DNA of 64,000 bases from Bradyrhizobium manausense (GTDB taxonomy: Bacteria; Pseudomonadota; Alphaproteobacteria; Rhizobiales; Xanthobacteraceae), in contig NZ_JAFCJI010000001.1 of NCBI RefSeq assembly GCF_018131105.1, positions 2,728,001 to 2,792,000 on the forward strand, read 5' to 3'. The notes beneath the pieces were generated by a model, which worked only from the letters and a program-made list of their open reading frames with translations, made no database searches and was not told where the DNA came from. Of the stretch, positions 1-8,719 are shown in pieces (the stretch's first letter is position 1; each line of letters opens with the position of its first letter). The position numbers and the translations under genes were made by a program.

Positions 1-148
1 GCGAGGACAGCGGAACCCGGGTGACGCGCTCGGGCATGAACACGTCCTGGACGCGGGAGATCGGCAGGCCGAACAGCTGGCCGCCGATCATCGCGGTGAC
101 GTATTCGACCATGGCGCCTTCAGCGGACTGGGTCTTCTTCTTGCTCAT
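1..148 (-). CDS. cheW: Chemotaxis coupling protein CheW (N-terminal part, cut by window edge)
   Basis: The first 49 codons read as a CheW-type scaffold: a short lysine-rich start, then a beta strand with the GGQLFGLPI and RVQDVF motifs typical of the CheW SH3-like fold. CheW couples chemoreceptors to the CheA kinase at the membrane. The ATG at 148 has an AGGAGAG Shine-Dalgarno just upstream. It lies 24 bases downstream of cheA on the same strand, so the two are almost certainly co-transcribed. The rest of the gene lies left of the window. Confidence 0.85.
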   Translation of the reverse strand, partial: MSKKKTQSAEGAMVEYVTAMIGGQLFGLPISRVQDVFMPERVTRVPLSS

Positions 149-172
149 CTCGTCTCTCCTGATCCCTTGGCG

Positions 173-2971
173 TTACGCCGCTGCCCGGCTCAGCTCGGAG
201 GCGCCGGCGGCGCCCGCGGTCTGTTCCTTCAGCGCCGCGATCAGACCGGGACGGTCGAACTTGGCGACATAATCGTGGAAGCCGGCCTGACGGCCGCGCT
301 CGATCGCCGCCGGCGACACCAGGGCGGACAGGCCGATGATCGGCATCGCACCCAGATTGCTGTCGGAGCGGATCACCTCCGCGAACTCGAACCCGTTCAT
401 GTCGGGCATCTCGATGTCGGTCAGCACCACGTCGAAGGTCTGGGCGCGCAAGGCCGCGAGGCCTTCCTGCGCGGTCGGCGCGGTGCGGACGCGGTAGCCG
501 GCGGCCTTGAGCACGGGCGCCAGCATGTTGCGGAAGAACGCGCTGTCATCGACCAGCAGCACCGACTGCGAGTGCATCGACGGCTTCATCTCCTTGCGGG
601 TGAACCAGTCGGCGAACGCCATCGGCAGGAAGTGGCCGACGTCGATCACTTCGGTGGCCTGGCCCTTGATCACGGCCGAGCCGAGGATGCCGCTGGCCGA
701 GCCGCCGACCTCGATGTTGAGGCGTTCCTCGACGATGTCGATGATCTCGTCGACGACGAGACCCATGGAGCGGCCGTCATCGGCGAACACCAGGATCGGC
801 TGGGCGCCCTGGGACGCGACGGTGACGCCGTCCATGGCCACCAGCGGCATCAGCTGCTCGCGGTACTGCACCATGTAGCGGCCGTTACTGAACTCGATCT
901 TGTCGGCCGGGAGCTCTTCCAGGCGCGTGACCAGCCCGAGCGGGACCGCCTTGGGCTGGGACGAGCCGGCGCGGAACACCAGCAGCGAGGTGGTCTGCTC
1001 GCCCGAGCCGATGTGGTGGGCGCCATTGTCGTCGGCCATGTCATGGGCCGAGGAGCCGGCGGCGCCGAGCGCCTTGGCAATGCCGTTGGGGTCGATGATC
1101 ATGATGACGGCGCCATCGCCCAGGATGGTGTTGCCCGAGAACATGTCGATGTGACGGAGTTTCGTCGACATCGGCTTCACGACGATTTCTTCCGTATGGA
1201 AGACGCCGTCGACGACGATACCGAACGTCTGGCTGCCGACTTGCGTCACCACGATGAAGCCGTTCTCGGGATCGCTGGCCGCGCCGTCGTCGATCTTCAA
1301 GAGCTTCTTCAGATGGATCAGCGGCAACAGCTTGTTGCGCAGGCGCAGCACGGCCGTGTCCTTGATGCGCTCGATGCGGTGCTCCGAGTTGGCGCGGGCA
1401 CGGACCAGCTCGACCACCGAGAGCTGCGGGATCGCAAAGCGGTCACCGGCGGCTTCGACGATCAGCGCGGAGACGATCGCCAGCGTCAGCGGGATCTTGA
1501 TGGTGACGGAGGAGCCTTCGCCGGCCACCGACTTGATGTCGATGGTGCCGCCGATCTGGTCGATATTGGTGCGGACCACGTCCATGCCGACGCCGCGGCC
1601 GGAGACCGAGGTGATGGCGGCCGCGGTCGAGAAGCCGGGCGCGAAGATGAACTTGTGGATCTGGGCTTCCGACATCTTCTCCAGTTCGGCCTCGGTGGCG
1701 AGACCGGAGGAGATCGCCTTGGCCTTGATCTTCTCGGTGTTGAGGCCGCGGCCGTTGTCGGCGATGCAGATGATGATGTGGCCGCCTTCATGATAGGCGG
1801 AGAGGCGGATGGTGCCCTGCTCGCCCTTGCCTGAAGCGAGGCGCTCGGCGGGGGTCTCCAGGCCGTGATCGGCGGAGTTGCGCACCATGTGGGTGAGCGG
1901 GTCCTTGATCAGGTCGAGCACCTGGCGGTCGAGCTCGGTGTCGGCGCCGTGCATCTCCAGCTCGATCTGCTTGCCGAGTTCGCCCGAGAGATCGCGGACG
2001 ATGCGGGGCAGCTTCTGCCAGGCATTGCCGATCGGCTGCATGCGCGTCTTCATGACGCCTTCCTGCAGCTCGGCGGTGACGTTGGAGAGGCGCTGCAACG
2101 GCACCTTGAACTCGGTGTCCTCGTTGCGGCGGGAGATCTCCAAGAGCTGGTTGCGGGTCAGCACCAGCTCGGAGACCATGGTCATCAAATGTTCCAGCGT
2201 ATCCACGTTGACGCGGATCGACTGGTTGGCGATGCGGTCGCCTTCGCCGGCGGCCTCGTCGGCCATCGACTTCTTCGGCGCGGCCTTCTCCTTGGGCGCC
2301 TTTGCAGCGTCCTTCGCCGCCGGTGCAGGAGCTTCAACGGCAGGCCCAGCCTTCTCTTCAGCCTTGGCAACCGGAGCAGGCGCGGGCGCTTCGATCGCGG
2401 TCTCGCGGAAGGCGCGCTCGAGCTCGTCGAGCGAGACTTCGCCCGGACGCAAGGGGCGTTCCAGGGTCTGGTCGATCAGCGTGCCCGTGGTCATCTCTTT
2501 TGCAGGAGCAGGTGCCGCGACGGGAGCTTCCGGCACCAGCGGCGGCGCTTCGGCAACGGCAACGGGAGCAGCAACGGCAGCAGCCATGGCCGCCATGCCC
2601 TGCTCGACCATCGCTTCCAGCTTGTCGATGAGATCGCGGTCGTTGCCTTCGGGCTCGGCTTCGGTCGCCTCGAGACCTGCGAGAATCTCCTTGATGCGGT
2701 CGATCGAGGACAGGATCAGCGTCACCGCCGGTCCCGTCACCGGCATGCCGTCACGGAATTTGCCCATCAGCGTCTCGCCGGCATGCGCCAGCGCTTCAAG
2801 CCGCGGCAAACCCAGGAAGCCGCACGTACCCTTGATGGTGTGGACCAGGCGGAAGATGTTATCCAGGATCTTGGCGTTGTTCGGCTCCTGCTCGAACTTC
2901 ACCAATTGATTATCCACGGTGTCCAGGCTCTCGCTGGTCTCCGTCAGAAACTCCCGCAACAGATCATCCAT
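173..2971 (-). CDS. cheA: Chemotaxis histidine kinase CheA with C-terminal receiver domain
   Basis: A 932-residue hybrid CheA. It starts with an HPt domain (residues 1-110) whose phosphoacceptor is H44 in RLVHTIKGTCGFLG. An Ala/Pro/Lys-rich linker follows (about 130-245), then the dimerisation helices, an HATPase domain (about 355-495, with NSADHGLE and DNGRGL), two successive CheW-like segments (about 497-640 and 660-790) and a receiver domain (about 803-920) with D852 in LTDIEMPDMNG. Ordinary CheA proteins are about 650-750 residues and lack the receiver. The kinase autophosphorylates HPt and passes phosphate to CheY/CheB; the fused receiver could act as a phosphate sink (inference). The next gene downstream is cheW. 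Confidence 0.95.
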   Translation of the reverse strand: MDDLLREFLTETSESLDTVDNQLVKFEQEPNNAKILDNIFRLVHTIKGTCGFLGLPRLEALAHAGETLMGKFRDGMPVTGPAVTLILSSIDRIKEILAGLEATEAEPEGNDRDLIDKLEAMVEQGMAAMAAAVAAPVAVAEAPPLVPEAPVAAPAPAKEMTTGTLIDQTLERPLRPGEVSLDELERAFRETAIEAPAPAPVAKAEEKAGPAVEAPAPAAKDAAKAPKEKAAPKKSMADEAAGEGDRIANQSIRVNVDTLEHLMTMVSELVLTRNQLLEISRRNEDTEFKVPLQRLSNVTAELQEGVMKTRMQPIGNAWQKLPRIVRDLSGELGKQIELEMHGADTELDRQVLDLIKDPLTHMVRNSADHGLETPAERLASGKGEQGTIRLSAYHEGGHIIICIADNGRGLNTEKIKAKAISSGLATEAELEKMSEAQIHKFIFAPGFSTAAAITSVSGRGVGMDVVRTNIDQIGGTIDIKSVAGEGSSVTIKIPLTLAIVSALIVEAAGDRFAIPQLSVVELVRARANSEHRIERIKDTAVLRLRNKLLPLIHLKKLLKIDDGAASDPENGFIVVTQVGSQTFGIVVDGVFHTEEIVVKPMSTKLRHIDMFSGNTILGDGAVIMIIDPNGIAKALGAAGSSAHDMADDNGAHHIGSGEQTTSLLVFRAGSSQPKAVPLGLVTRLEELPADKIEFSNGRYMVQYREQLMPLVAMDGVTVASQGAQPILVFADDGRSMGLVVDEIIDIVEERLNIEVGGSASGILGSAVIKGQATEVIDVGHFLPMAFADWFTRKEMKPSMHSQSVLLVDDSAFFRNMLAPVLKAAGYRVRTAPTAQEGLAALRAQTFDVVLTDIEMPDMNGFEFAEVIRSDSNLGAMPIIGLSALVSPAAIERGRQAGFHDYVAKFDRPGLIAALKEQTAGAAGASELSRAAA

Positions 2972-3100
2972 GAAAACAGGCCTTCATACAGAGAGGGCGC
3001 GCACGACTCGTGATGCGCCATGTCGGAATGGGGCCAGCTTCACCGCAAAGCGTTTAATAATGGTTGAGTATGTGCAAAAGAACGGAACCAACAAAGAGAT

Positions 3101-3129
3101 AAGGCGCTCCGGACAAACCGAAGCGCCTC
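3101..3129 (-). terminator. Candidate intrinsic terminator downstream of chpT
   Basis: An inverted repeat (AGGCGCTCCGG, 5-base loop, CCGAAGCGCCT, one mismatch) lies about 40 bases past the chpT stop. Read on the minus strand it is followed by a T-rich stretch. It sits between chpT and cheA, so it would limit read-through from chpT into the chemotaxis operon. Confidence 0.55.
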
Positions 3130-3167
3130 GTAAAGAATGGATTAATCTCTGCGAGCGGCGCGCGCGT

Positions 3168-3821
3168 TTACGAAGCGGTAATGATGATGGCTTCGCCCTC
3201 TAGCTTGAGCGTCACGGTGAGCCCACAGGCCTGCGCCAACAGCCGCGTATAGTAAGGCTGGATCGCGTGCGCATCCGCCGCCGGTCCGCGTTCGCCGCTC
3301 AGAAGCTCGGAGATGTTCTGCGGCAGGCGGGCGTTGTGTCCGGTCGCGGTGATGCGGAAGCTCATCGTCTCGCCCTCGCCGATCGGATCGATCGTCAGCG
3401 TGCCGCCGCGCGGGATCGTGTGCTGGGAGACGACCAGCATATTGAGCAGCAGCTTGACCCGGTTCTTCGGCAGCAGCAGTCGCGGCAGATTCCACGTGAT
3501 CGTGCACTTGCCGTCCTCGATGTGGCCCTTCGCCATGGTCTGGGCATCGCCGAGATCGATCTGCGCGCCAGAGGAGCCGGCCGCGCCGAAGGCGAGACGG
3601 CAGAATTGCAGCCGGGCCGAGGCCGTCTTGGCGCTCTTGCGAATGAGGTCGAGCGCGAATTCGCGGTCCTCGGGCTTGGGATCGTCATCGAGCACTTCGA
3701 GCCCATTGACGATGGCGCCGACCGGGCTGATGAGATCATGACAGACCCGCGAGCACAGGAGTGCCGCGAGTTCGAGCATATCGGGAGCAGAAACGGTACC
3801 GGGTGACGGAGCGTCGGACAT
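3168..3821 (-). CDS. chpT: Histidine phosphotransferase ChpT
   Basis: A 217-residue cytoplasmic protein resembling ChpT, the phosphotransferase that in alphaproteobacteria relays phosphate from CckA to CtrA and CpdR. The phosphorylated histidine is expected at H28 in SRVCHDLISPVGA, inside a dimerisation helix pair. The C-terminal half is a degenerate HATPase-like fold without ATP-binding motifs. The reading frame runs open further upstream, but the ATG at 3821 matches the usual family length and N-terminus. It lies directly upstream of cheA on the same strand, with a hairpin between them, so coupling of chemotaxis and cell-cycle control is suggested by position only. Confidence 0.88.
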   Translation of the reverse strand: MSDAPSPGTVSAPDMLELAALLCSRVCHDLISPVGAIVNGLEVLDDDPKPEDREFALDLIRKSAKTASARLQFCRLAFGAAGSSGAQIDLGDAQTMAKGHIEDGKCTITWNLPRLLLPKNRVKLLLNMLVVSQHTIPRGGTLTIDPIGEGETMSFRITATGHNARLPQNISELLSGERGPAADAHAIQPYYTRLLAQACGLTVTLKLEGEAIIITAS

Positions 3822-3995
3822 AAAGGGTTCCTGGAATTGCACGGCGCGGACGCGGCGAATCACGCATGCTTGACGGATGCTGCGGGTTCTAACATTCGCC
3901 AGCCCGTGGCAGCTAGCTTGCGATAGGTCCGAACCGCCCATAAAGGACGCGGGCGAATCACGTGACGAGAGGCGAAATTTGCCGATGAATGAGGC

Positions 3996-4823
3996 ATGCA
4001 GGTGAGGATCATCGACGGCGAGACCGCCGACCGGCTGATGGAGCCCCTGACCGCGCTGGTGGTGCAGGCCGGCGAAGCCATCCTGGGGGTCAACCGCGGC
4101 GCGATGCGGGTCGACGGCAAGCAGGATGGCTCGCCGGTGACCGAGGCCGACCTCGCCGCCGACCGAATCATCGCCGAAGGGCTCGCGAAACTTGCGGGGG
4201 ATGTGCCGACGCTGTCGGAAGAGCGGACCCACCTCGCCTCGCCGCCGTTTCGCGGCAGCTTCTTTCTGATCGATCCGCTCGACGGCACCAAGGAGTTCGT
4301 CGCCGGCCGCGACGAGTTCACCGTCAACCTCGCCCTCGTGACCGAGGGCGTCCCGCTGCTCGGCATTGTCAGCGCGCCTGCGCTCGGGCTGCTCTGGCGG
4401 GGCATCGTCGGCCACGGCGCCGAGCGCGTGAAGTTTGACCGTGCCACGATCGGCGCTGCCGAGCCGATCCGGACCCGCAGGCTGCCCAAGCACGGCGAGC
4501 CCTGGATCGCCGCGGTAAGCCGCTCGCATGGCGATCCCAAAAGCGAGGCATTCATCGATGGCAGGCCCAACGCCGTCAGAAAGACCTGCGGCTCAGCCGT
4601 GAAGTTTGGCCGGATCGCCGAGGGCAGCGCCGACATCTATCCCCGCTTCGGGCCGACCTGCGAATGGGACGTCGGGGCGGGCTGCGCAGTGGTGACCGCG
4701 GCCGGCGGCAAGGTGACCGACGGCAAGGGCGGCGAGCTCCGGTTCGGCGAGCGCGGCGACACCGGTTTCATCATTCCGGCGTTCATCGCCTGGGGCGACG
4801 CCGGGGCGGTAACGCCCTACTGA
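3996..4823 (+). CDS. cysQ: 3'(2'),5'-bisphosphate nucleotidase CysQ-like (inositol monophosphatase family)
   Basis: The 275-residue product carries the metal-binding signatures of the FIG/IMPase superfamily: LSEE near residues 73-76, DPLDGTKEF at 93-101 (D93, D96), and WDVGAGCAVV near 223. These match CysQ, which hydrolyses 3'-phosphoadenosine 5'-phosphate left from sulfate assimilation or lipid-linked sulfate transfer. A phosphatase with another substrate in the same superfamily is possible. The start has a weak AATGAGG upstream. Its 3' end overlaps the convergent YHS-like gene by 7 bases, so the two transcripts collide. Confidence 0.85.
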   Translation: MQVRIIDGETADRLMEPLTALVVQAGEAILGVNRGAMRVDGKQDGSPVTEADLAADRIIAEGLAKLAGDVPTLSEERTHLASPPFRGSFFLIDPLDGTKEFVAGRDEFTVNLALVTEGVPLLGIVSAPALGLLWRGIVGHGAERVKFDRATIGAAEPIRTRRLPKHGEPWIAAVSRSHGDPKSEAFIDGRPNAVRKTCGSAVKFGRIAEGSADIYPRFGPTCEWDVGAGCAVVTAAGGKVTDGKGGELRFGERGDTGFIIPAFIAWGDAGAVTPY

Positions 4824-5350
4824 CTGAGCTTGTCCTGAAGCGCCGGCCAGCGCTTGCCGACTTCATACAGGAAGCGTTCGGGATTGGCGGCGAAGGCGTC
4901 GCGGTTGTCCTCGCGGCTGAACAGATAGAGCCGCTGCGCCGAGATCACATAGAAGCGGGGATTGGCCGCGTTGACCACCCCGCGCGCAATATCGACCGGG
5001 TCATAGCCGCCGTACTGCGGGCCGTAGACCTCGGGATGGGCCAGGAATTCAGCCCGGTTGCCGTCGTTGCGGAAGCGCCAGACTGCGCCCCAGAGATTGG
5101 CCTCGAACTCCGCCGTTCCCCGCACCGCCCCGCCATCGACGAAATAGGCCACGGGATCGAAGCCCTCGATCGCCACGCCCGAGAAGCGATTGACGACGAT
5201 CCGCTCAGTGGTGGCCGCCTGCACCGGCACCCCGGAGCAGACCAGCCAAATGCCCGCCACCAGGCAGACCAGACCGCCGATCAAGGCAATTCGGGGGCGC
5301 AAAGGGCTATCTTCCTGCCGTTGTGCCGTCATAGTTGCTGCGGATAACAT
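4817..5350 (-). CDS. YHS-domain-like membrane-anchored or secreted protein
   Basis: A 177-residue protein. One hydrophobic segment (about residues 18-45) near the N-terminus acts as an anchor or signal peptide. The following domain has the YHS pattern: GFDPVAYF, a repeated aromatic/AEF motif, and YGPQYGGYDPVDIARG. YHS domains occur in metal-related and oxidoreductase proteins, but here the characteristic cysteines are absent, so metal binding is doubtful. Either Met1 or Met7 (5332) could be the start; neither has a convincing ribosome site. The 3' end overlaps cysQ tail to tail. Confidence 0.75.
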   Translation of the reverse strand: MLSAATMTAQRQEDSPLRPRIALIGGLVCLVAGIWLVCSGVPVQAATTERIVVNRFSGVAIEGFDPVAYFVDGGAVRGTAEFEANLWGAVWRFRNDGNRAEFLAHPEVYGPQYGGYDPVDIARGVVNAANPRFYVISAQRLYLFSREDNRDAFAANPERFLYEVGKRWPALQDKLSQ

Positions 5351-5443
5351 CCGAGTCGAGGGGACATCCGGCGCAACCTAGAACCGTGCCTGTTGGCGTC
5401 AGGTTAAGGGAAGCGGACCGGAATCGATACCAGGGGTTCTTTT

Positions 5444-6052
5444 ATGACTTTCGCATCACGCCTTGCCGCAGTGGCGCTCATCGCGCTGGCCGGCTGGACC
5501 GTGCCGGCCTCCGCCCAGACGGCCGCGCCGCCGCCGGACCTGCCGCCGCCGACGCGGACCCCGACGCCCAACACCTACGGGCCGGACGAACTCGTCAACG
5601 CCGGCCACCGTTTCTTCGGCAACGTCTCGCGCGGCCTCGCCTCGATCATCGAGAAGGCGGTCAGCCAATGGGGCCTGCCGAACGGCTATATCCTCGGCGA
5701 GGAAGGCTCCGGTGCCTTCGTCGCCGGCCTGCGCTATGGCGAGGGTACGCTCTATACGAAGAACGCCGGCGACCTGCGCGTCTACTGGCAGGGTCCGTCG
5801 CTTGGCTTCGACTGGGGCGGCGATGGCGCGCGCACCATGACGCTGGTCTATAATCTGCCCGCCACCAACGCGATCTACCAGCGCTTCGCCGGCATCGACG
5901 GCTCGGCCTATATCATCGGCGGCTTCGGCATGACGGCGCTCACGTCGAACAACATCGTGCTGGTGCCGATCCGCTCCGGCCTCGGACTGCGGCTGGGCGC
6001 CAATATCGGCTATCTCAAGTACACGCCGCGAGCGACCTGGAACCCGTTCTAG
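5444..6052 (+). CDS. eipA: EipA-family cell envelope protein (DUF1134)
   Basis: The 202-residue product has a signal peptide (cleavage likely after residue 24, at ASA-QTAA), a Pro/Thr-rich linker and a domain rich in short beta strands (VYWQGPSLGFDWGGDG, YIIGGFGMTAL, GLGLRLGANIGYLKY). This is the DUF1134 family. Its Brucella member EipA is a periplasmic beta-barrel-like protein needed for envelope integrity and virulence. The function here is inferred by family. The gene stands alone on its strand, with a GC-rich hairpin-like sequence about 40 bases downstream (6094-6123). Confidence 0.88.
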   Translation: MTFASRLAAVALIALAGWTVPASAQTAAPPPDLPPPTRTPTPNTYGPDELVNAGHRFFGNVSRGLASIIEKAVSQWGLPNGYILGEEGSGAFVAGLRYGEGTLYTKNAGDLRVYWQGPSLGFDWGGDGARTMTLVYNLPATNAIYQRFAGIDGSAYIIGGFGMTALTSNNIVLVPIRSGLGLRLGANIGYLKYTPRATWNPF

Positions 6053-6170
6053 CGCTCCCTCCCCGGTCAAGTTCCGGATTCACGTTAACAACAGGGCGGG
6101 GCTGGCTTTTTGCCGGCCCGCCATGCATTGTCCTTGGTAAATTTTTCCTTAGCTTTCGGAGTTCTGCCCC

Positions 6171-7469
6171 ATGGTCGAACCGATCATGTACCTGGCGATC
6201 GGTTTCCTGCTGTCGATGCTGTGCGGGCTTGCCATCGTGCCGCTGGTGCATAACCGCGCGGTACGCCTGACCACGCGCCGGCTCGAGGCGGCGACGCCGC
6301 TGTCGATGGCGGAGATCCAGGCCGACAAGGACCAGCTCCGCGCCGAGTTCGCCATGTCGGCGCGCCGGCTGGAGATGAGCGTCGACCAGCTCAAGAACAA
6401 GACGACGAGCCAGCTCGCCGAGCTCGGCAAGAAGAGCGACGCCATCAACCGCATGAAGATCGAGCTCGGCGAGAAGAACGCCACGATCTTCGCGCTCGAG
6501 GCGCGCGAGAAGGCGGTGAAGGAGCAGCTCCGCGCCACCGAAGAGGAATTCAACATCAAGACTGCAGCCTTGCGCGAGGCCGAGATTGCGCTGAGCAACA
6601 AGCAGGGCGAACTCGCCAAGATCAATTCCGAATTGTCCGACCGTTCGATGATGGCGGAAACCCGCCAGGTCGAGCTGGTCGCGGTGCGCGCGCAGATCGA
6701 GGAGTTGAAGAACCGCGTCGGCGATGCCGAGAAGGATTTTGTCGCCACGCAGGCGCGGCTGACGCACGAGCGCTCGGAATCGGAAGTCGCCTCGCGCGAG
6801 CTTGGCGATGCGCGCGGCCGCGTCGAGAATCTGAACCAGCGCGTCACCGAGCTGGATCACCAGCTGATCGTGCAGGTGAAGGAAGCCGAGATGCTGACCG
6901 GCCGCGTCGCCGATCTCGAAGGCCGCCTTGCGACGCAAGGCAAGCTGCTCGCCGAGCGCGACTACGAGAACAACCAGCTCCGCCAGACCAACGAAGGCTC
7001 CGAGCGCACGATCAAGGATCTGCGCGTCGAGATCGCCGGTTTGAGCGGCGGCAAGTCGTCGGCCGCGATGGAGACACTGCGCACCGAGAAGGCCGCACTG
7101 GAAGAGCAGCTCGTCACGGCCCGCGACGAGCGGGCGAAACTCCAGCGCGACATCAACGTGATCCAGCAGCAGGCCGAGAGCTCCTGGGCGACCGAGCGCA
7201 TGGAGAATGCGCTGCTGCGCGAGCGCATCAACGACATCGCCGCCGAGGTGGCAAAGCTCGCGATGCAACTGGAAGGCCCGAACTCGCCGATCGAGGCGCT
7301 GCTGGCGGCCGAGGCCGGCCAGCCGCCGAAGCAGGCCGCCCGCCCGGCCAATGGCGTCGCGACCAACGGCGCGGCAGCCGCCGCCCTGCCCGAGGGCGGT
7401 GGAACGCTGGCCGAACGCATCCGCGCGCTCCAGGCCCACGCCTCTCGCGCCCGCCAGCAAGGCGCTTAA
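6171..7469 (+). CDS. Membrane-anchored coiled-coil protein of unknown function
   Basis: The 432-residue product begins with one transmembrane helix (about residues 5-25), then a short basic patch with a TTRRLEAATPLS motif. More than 300 residues of almost unbroken heptad-like, charge-rich sequence (about 45-385) follow, predicting a long parallel coiled coil, and the Ala/Pro-rich tail is short. The architecture recalls rod-like envelope or division proteins (EzrA or TolA-like spacing), but I recognise no catalytic motif. It is a single-gene unit ending 76 bases upstream of the promoter of tRNA-Val. The ATG at 6171 puts the membrane helix right at the N-terminus. Confidence 0.85.
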   Translation: MVEPIMYLAIGFLLSMLCGLAIVPLVHNRAVRLTTRRLEAATPLSMAEIQADKDQLRAEFAMSARRLEMSVDQLKNKTTSQLAELGKKSDAINRMKIELGEKNATIFALEAREKAVKEQLRATEEEFNIKTAALREAEIALSNKQGELAKINSELSDRSMMAETRQVELVAVRAQIEELKNRVGDAEKDFVATQARLTHERSESEVASRELGDARGRVENLNQRVTELDHQLIVQVKEAEMLTGRVADLEGRLATQGKLLAERDYENNQLRQTNEGSERTIKDLRVEIAGLSGGKSSAAMETLRTEKAALEEQLVTARDERAKLQRDINVIQQQAESSWATERMENALLRERINDIAAEVAKLAMQLEGPNSPIEALLAAEAGQPPKQAARPANGVATNGAAAAALPEGGGTLAERIRALQAHASRARQQGA

Positions 7470-7544
7470 ATCACCCCAAATCCGGCCTCGCCGCCGAATT
7501 GCGACACTGACGAAAGGTTTTCCGGCTCGAAGCCGCCTGAAAAC

Positions 7545-7573
7545 TTGACACGTCTCACCCGCACTTCTAAATC
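7545..7573 (+). promoter_or_regulatory. Sigma70-type promoter of tRNA-Val
   Basis: A perfect TTGACA -35 box (7545-7550), a 17-base spacer and a TAAATC -10 box (7568-7573) lie about 57 bases upstream of the mature tRNA 5' end. This spacing and the strength of the boxes fit a constitutive stable-RNA promoter. Confidence 0.75.
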
Positions 7574-7629
7574 GCGGGCTCCAATGCGCCGGCCAGCCGA
7601 CAAGGTCCGGCCGTAGGCACGATGGTTAC

Positions 7630-7704
7630 GGGTGCATAGCTCAGCGGGAGAGCGTTCCCTTCACACGGGAGAGGTCCAAGGTTCGATCCCTTGTGCGCCC
7701 ACCA
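7630..7704 (+). tRNA. tRNA-Val(CAC)
   Basis: The sequence folds into a full cloverleaf. The acceptor stem GGGTGCA pairs with TGCGCCC (one G-U). The D arm is GCTC/GAGC, the anticodon stem TTCCC/GGGAG carries loop TTCACAC, and the T arm is CAAGG/CCTTG with loop TTCGATC. The anticodon CAC reads valine codon GTG. Discriminator A7701 is followed by an encoded CCA (7702-7704). Length is 75 bases. Confidence 0.97.
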
Positions 7705-7892
7705 TCCATCATCCTGAACCCTGCTGTTTGCGGACGATCCCTGATGCGGGGACGGCTTTCGTCACCCATCCGATCGAAATGTCGAAAACAACCCCATGCA
7801 CAGTAGCCGACTTCAGTCGGATCAATGGGTTGCGCATTTTCCGAAAATAACTTGCGCCGTCGGGCAAAACAGGGGCAATGACGGGGCAAGCT

Positions 7893-8570
7893 TCACGCGA
7901 CCCGATTTGGCCTCCACGCCGCGTACAGCCCGACGAGGGTTCCGATCGCGACGAGCGCTGCCGCCAGCAGCACCTGCAACTGCCCGTCATCGGTAGCGCC
8001 GACGGACGACACGAGCCTGGTCACGATGACGAACAGGATGCCCACGGCGGCCGCTGTCCCCACGCAGAGATAGGCGAGCTCTCGCGCCAGGTTTCGGCCG
8101 AGAAGGCCGAGCGCGGTGAAATACATCGCGCAAGCGTTGGGGTGAACGAACAGGGCGATGCGTGCGTAAGGACCGTAGGCGTCGAACAGGGACTCGCACC
8201 GGCCCAGCGCCGCTGATGAGGCGACCCGCTGCAGGAACGGTCTGAAGAAGCGAGCCTGTCCGTAGCTCAGAACGGCGCCCACGATGATGGCCAGCCACGC
8301 CACGATGAAAACGGAGACATCCGCCGACTTCGGACCGAGCGCCGCGGACATCAGGATGAGAGCCGTGCCGGGAAAATAGCCAAAATACGGGAACACCGAC
8401 TCCAGCAGCACGCAGACGAACATGAAGACCGGAAACCATGCTGAGCCGGTCGCATCCCGGACGATGACGTTCAGGTCGAAAATGTCGGTCTTGTACAGGA
8501 CGAGGTACATGCACATGGCCAATCCGGCCAGCGCGTAGAATGGCAACGCTCCCGACAGAAATCGTCTCAT
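7893..8570 (-). CDS. DedA/VTT-like integral membrane protein
   Basis: The 225-residue product is mostly hydrophobic, with five to six membrane segments. The second segment region contains ESVFPYFGYFPGTALILMSAAL, which resembles the DedA/VTT signature (E-x-hydrophobic-PG-E/T-x-hydrophobic). A cytoplasmic GQARFFRPFLQR and the half-loop PYARIALFVHPN also fit. DedA proteins act in polyprenyl-phosphate or phospholipid translocation, so a lipid-carrier flippase is a reasonable guess. The frame opens at 8648, but the first 26 residues are polar and not membrane-like, so I prefer Met at 8570. The ribosome site is weak either way. Confidence 0.65.
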   Translation of the reverse strand: MRRFLSGALPFYALAGLAMCMYLVLYKTDIFDLNVIVRDATGSAWFPVFMFVCVLLESVFPYFGYFPGTALILMSAALGPKSADVSVFIVAWLAIIVGAVLSYGQARFFRPFLQRVASSAALGRCESLFDAYGPYARIALFVHPNACAMYFTALGLLGRNLARELAYLCVGTAAAVGILFVIVTRLVSSVGATDDGQLQVLLAAALVAIGTLVGLYAAWRPNRVA

Positions 8571-8719
8571 CCAACCGTCGGGCCTTGTTGCGCGGACACA
8601 GCGGAGATCATCGATACCAGGGCACGACAATGGACATGCGCTGATCATCTAGACGAACGGGACGGCCGATGTCGATGACACTCTTTGCCGCGCAATCCTC
8701 GCCGCGCCCTGCGCGTCCC

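Noticed and set aside
167..1834. A 555-codon plus-strand frame opposite cheA
   Set aside because: The translation is low-complexity with no family, and it lies entirely over the well-supported cheA gene.
3053..3069. A CtrA-like box (TTAA-N6-TTGA) upstream of cheA
   Set aside because: The spacer is six rather than seven bases and the second half is imperfect, so it is too weak to call.
6094..6123. Hairpin-like GC-rich sequence after eipA as a terminator
   Set aside because: The stem has mismatches and the T-run is in the loop rather than after the stem, so it does not meet the usual criteria.
7641..7889. An 82-codon minus-strand frame across tRNA-Val
   Set aside because: It overlaps a perfect tRNA cloverleaf and has no ribosome site.
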